Of a stretch of 64,000 bases of DNA, positions 61,501 to 64,000 are shown piece by piece. The stretch comes from Eopsaltria australis (lineage: Eukaryota; Chordata; Aves; Passeriformes; Petroicidae): assembly GCA_034509425.1 (NCBI GenBank), contig JAVTVJ010000829.1:186001-250000 (forward strand), read 5' to 3'. The notes beneath the pieces were generated by a model that was not told the DNA's origin, made no database searches, and saw only the letters and a list, made by a program, of their open reading frames with translations. Made by a program: the position numbers and the translations under genes. Position 1 is the stretch's first letter. Every line of letters starts with the position of its first letter.

Positions 61501-64000
61501 TCCAAAGTGCCTTCTCCATAAGCTTTTCTCAGACTCACCGTCCCACTCTTGCTTTTTTGTCTTGGCTTCTTTTTCCCCCCCTCACTTGATTTGCCACTTT
61601 TGATTGGACTTTTCCTCTGCTTGTCCTTTATAGCCACATAGATCTTCAGAAAACAATCAAGAAAGAACCCCTTTCAAACTGCCTCTGCTCTCCATGCTGA
61701 CGTGTTCTCCTTTGGAGCAATTCATCTGTATTTGGGGTTACTTACCTGCTTGGGTTAACCTACTTCTGATATCAACCACCTAAGACCTTATAGGCATTTT
61801 GAAGGACAGAACTGCTCTGATTTCCACATATATATATGGAACTCTATCCTGATTTTGTGCTAAGACTTCAATTATTACATCATTACTGTAACCTCCACAG
61901 AAATGTATTTGAAACACATCAATTAGCCAAGCAGATGACTGGGATGAGAAAAAGATGTTTTACATCCATGACTGTACAACAGAAACAATCTGCAATTCTT
62001 TTGGTACTAACTGTAAAGAGTTAATAGATCTAAAAGTGCATCTCTGAAAATGATAACATTTCTTAAAATCACCTGTGAGCTATTGAATCTTTTTAAGGGC
62101 CAGATTCACATTTGTGCTTGTGACTATTGCAACCTTTTGACAGTTTTATTGTTGAAAAATTCAAGGTACATCTCATAATTGTACCAGGAACATACATTTA
62201 TCACTGGCAACAGCTCTGTGCCACATGAAATGAATTACTGTAATAGACATGTCATGCAATAGCATCTTATTATCCTCCCCCTCTTTCTCCTCACCTTCTG
62301 CAGAGAGCAGGTCAAATATGATGGTAAGTAGAACAGACAAAATGACTCCTGAAAAAGTTCAATAAGCAAAGTGATGCCTGCTAAAAATAATGCTCTAGCA
62401 GTACAATGAGTAATTAACTCTAGGTTCAATACACTGCATAATGAAAATGCTATACTAGGGCTTGAGCCCTACTGCTGCTGCTCAGCCCCAGCAGCTCAGC
62501 AGGGAGTGAGGCACTTTGGTGGCTCAGCGACATGAAGGTTAGCACCATGGAAGACCAACGTCCCTTAGATCCTTCTGCCCTGGTTGCTTCATTGTAGCCC
62601 TCTTATTACTGCTAAAAAGCAAGGTGATACAAAGGAAAAACCTTGCAATACACACCCAGGCTCTCCCTGTTGTTCCTACAGTGGCTGTAGCCTGAGACGC
62701 AGAGCAACAGGACCATGCCAGACAGGGAAGGAGGTGACACGTGGAACGTGTGCCATGAGGATCGTCTCACCATGACCCAGCTGATGCACTTCTCACTGAG
62801 CCTTGCACCATTAGTCCAGATTCTAATGGGTTAGCTTTGGAGAAACTGACACAGCCAGACAGGAGAGTATGGACTAATTTGCTGCTTCAAACACTAGAGG
62901 AATTTCTGTAGTTTGACATCAGCCCCACAAAGCAAAAACAACCACTGATAGGGTCCAGCATGTCTCCTTTTTAGCATTCAGGAATTTTTAAAATTTAATT
63001 AGATTTTGGCAAGAGTAGATGTGGCTGCTAACTCAAAAATTAAGACTCAGCATAATGAAGCTTTAATTTCTCAAGCACACCCTTATTACTTCACATAATT
63101 TCAGCCTTACCTTCATTACACTTTTTTCACAAATATCTTTGTGCTCATTTTCCCATCCCATCTGTAAGACAGCCTCAGTCATGTCACTCTCAATACGGTT
63201 TCCCTAACATGGGGCTTATGTGCTCAATTCTCAGAAAAGCCAGGACTGCCATCAGCCCACTGAATTGTTTCTTTCCACTTTCCTAGCAATATGCAGCAGA
63301 GTACCTCTGACAGCAGTGTGAGTCTGAGTGGTGGCTTCCATGCTGAAGGTGCTGCTTAAAGGAACTAGATATTTTTTTGCTACAAACAGGAGAAGCAGCA
63401 AATTAGTCAGCAAAAGCTGATTTTCTCTTATTAGGATAGCAAATACTCCTAAATCAATTTACAAGCCAAAGGCTCTAGCTTCTTTTCCTCCTACACCCTG
63501 CAGCCCAGCTGACAAGTTTTCAAAGAAAATGGGTCCCTTTAAAGTTCTGCTTTTACTGAAGACACTGAGCTGAGAGCAAATAAACAGCTCTTCATTTGGT
63601 CTTGTATGAAAATGTTCAACTTGAAAGCAGCTCAGCCAGACTGAAGTGCTCCTGATTGCAGTGGCCACAGTGGGGAAGAAACAAGCATGTTCTCTCTGAT
63701 GTTTGATTAGGAGATGTGCTGCCAGTGGGATTTCAGAGGGAGGTGCCATTTCTCTCTCCTCACATTCTTCTAGGGATGCTTCCAAGGCGGTCATGCCCTT
63801 TGTCTCAGCTTATTCAACACTCATGGAGAGAGACATGTAGCAGAAAAGGGAGGGGCAAGGACCCTTTTTGGGGGCAGTAAATCCTAGCCTCTCATATTTC
63901 ATCTTACATTCCACTATTTCCTCTTAACGTGAAAACTCCTTAGGCCTGCTGAACTCCTCAGCCAGACCTGAACAGCGGGAAAAAAAGGGGTATGAAAAGA
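58551..64000. other. AT-rich sequence without recognised genes to the window end
   Basis: No recognised exon, RNA gene or repeat. Short features include a pyrimidine-rich patch near 59055-59085 and (TA)n at about 61829-61838. Around 62465-62520 and 62650-62790 the sequence is less AT-rich but matches nothing I know. The reverse frame at 63459-63794 (111 codons) has no family resemblance. Confidence 0.45.

Overview
This window looks like avian nuclear DNA, most likely from a passerine. It is AT-rich and CpG-poor, stop codons close all six frames every few dozen codons, and I could not identify any host protein-coding exon. The bird assignment rests on the repeats. There are three 3'-end fragments of CR1 LINEs in the bird-type layout, a short SINE with a tRNA-Ile head and a CR1-type tail (the architecture described for the TguSINE1 family of passerines), and solo LTRs of endogenous retroviruses. 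Recognised repeats cover only a few percent of the window, as expected for a bird. I read it as intergenic or deep-intronic sequence; the window alone cannot separate these.

Layout. A 457-bp solo LTR (193-649, TSD TTAG) opens the window. From 650 to about 16.1 kb there is unique AT-rich sequence with one decayed palindromic repeat (about 9602-9702) and A-rich tracts. A CR1 fragment lies at 16115-16465 (+), the tRNA-Ile/CR1 SINE at 17847-18000 (+), and a possible MIR-like remnant at about 18975-19066. A second CR1 fragment is at 25395-25770 (+). At 26455-27535 lies a second copy of the 457-bp LTR (TSD CCAG), split by a different, CpG-rich 618-bp solo LTR (26841-27458, TSD CATGCT). This is a clean nested insertion. 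A third CR1 fragment, with a recognisable ORF2 C-terminus, is at 29997-30535 (-). From 30.5 to 64 kb the sequence is mostly unique, with a G11-T3-G14 run (31023-31050), a 26-nt T run (34725-34750), purine-rich and A/C-rich tracts, a MIR-type core (56151-56189) and an old CR1/L3-clade reverse-transcriptase remnant (58245-58550, -).

No genes act together here; the history is one of transposon deposition. The old MIR-like, palindromic and L3-like fossils came first, then the CR1 copies and the SINE, then the 457-bp LTR family, and last the 618-bp LTR, which sits inside one of those LTRs and keeps dense CpG. No retroviral gag, pol or env sequence was seen. Three stretches have exon-like features without a recognisable family (7840-7900, 50857-51027, 55346-55503) and are given as findings, not gene calls.
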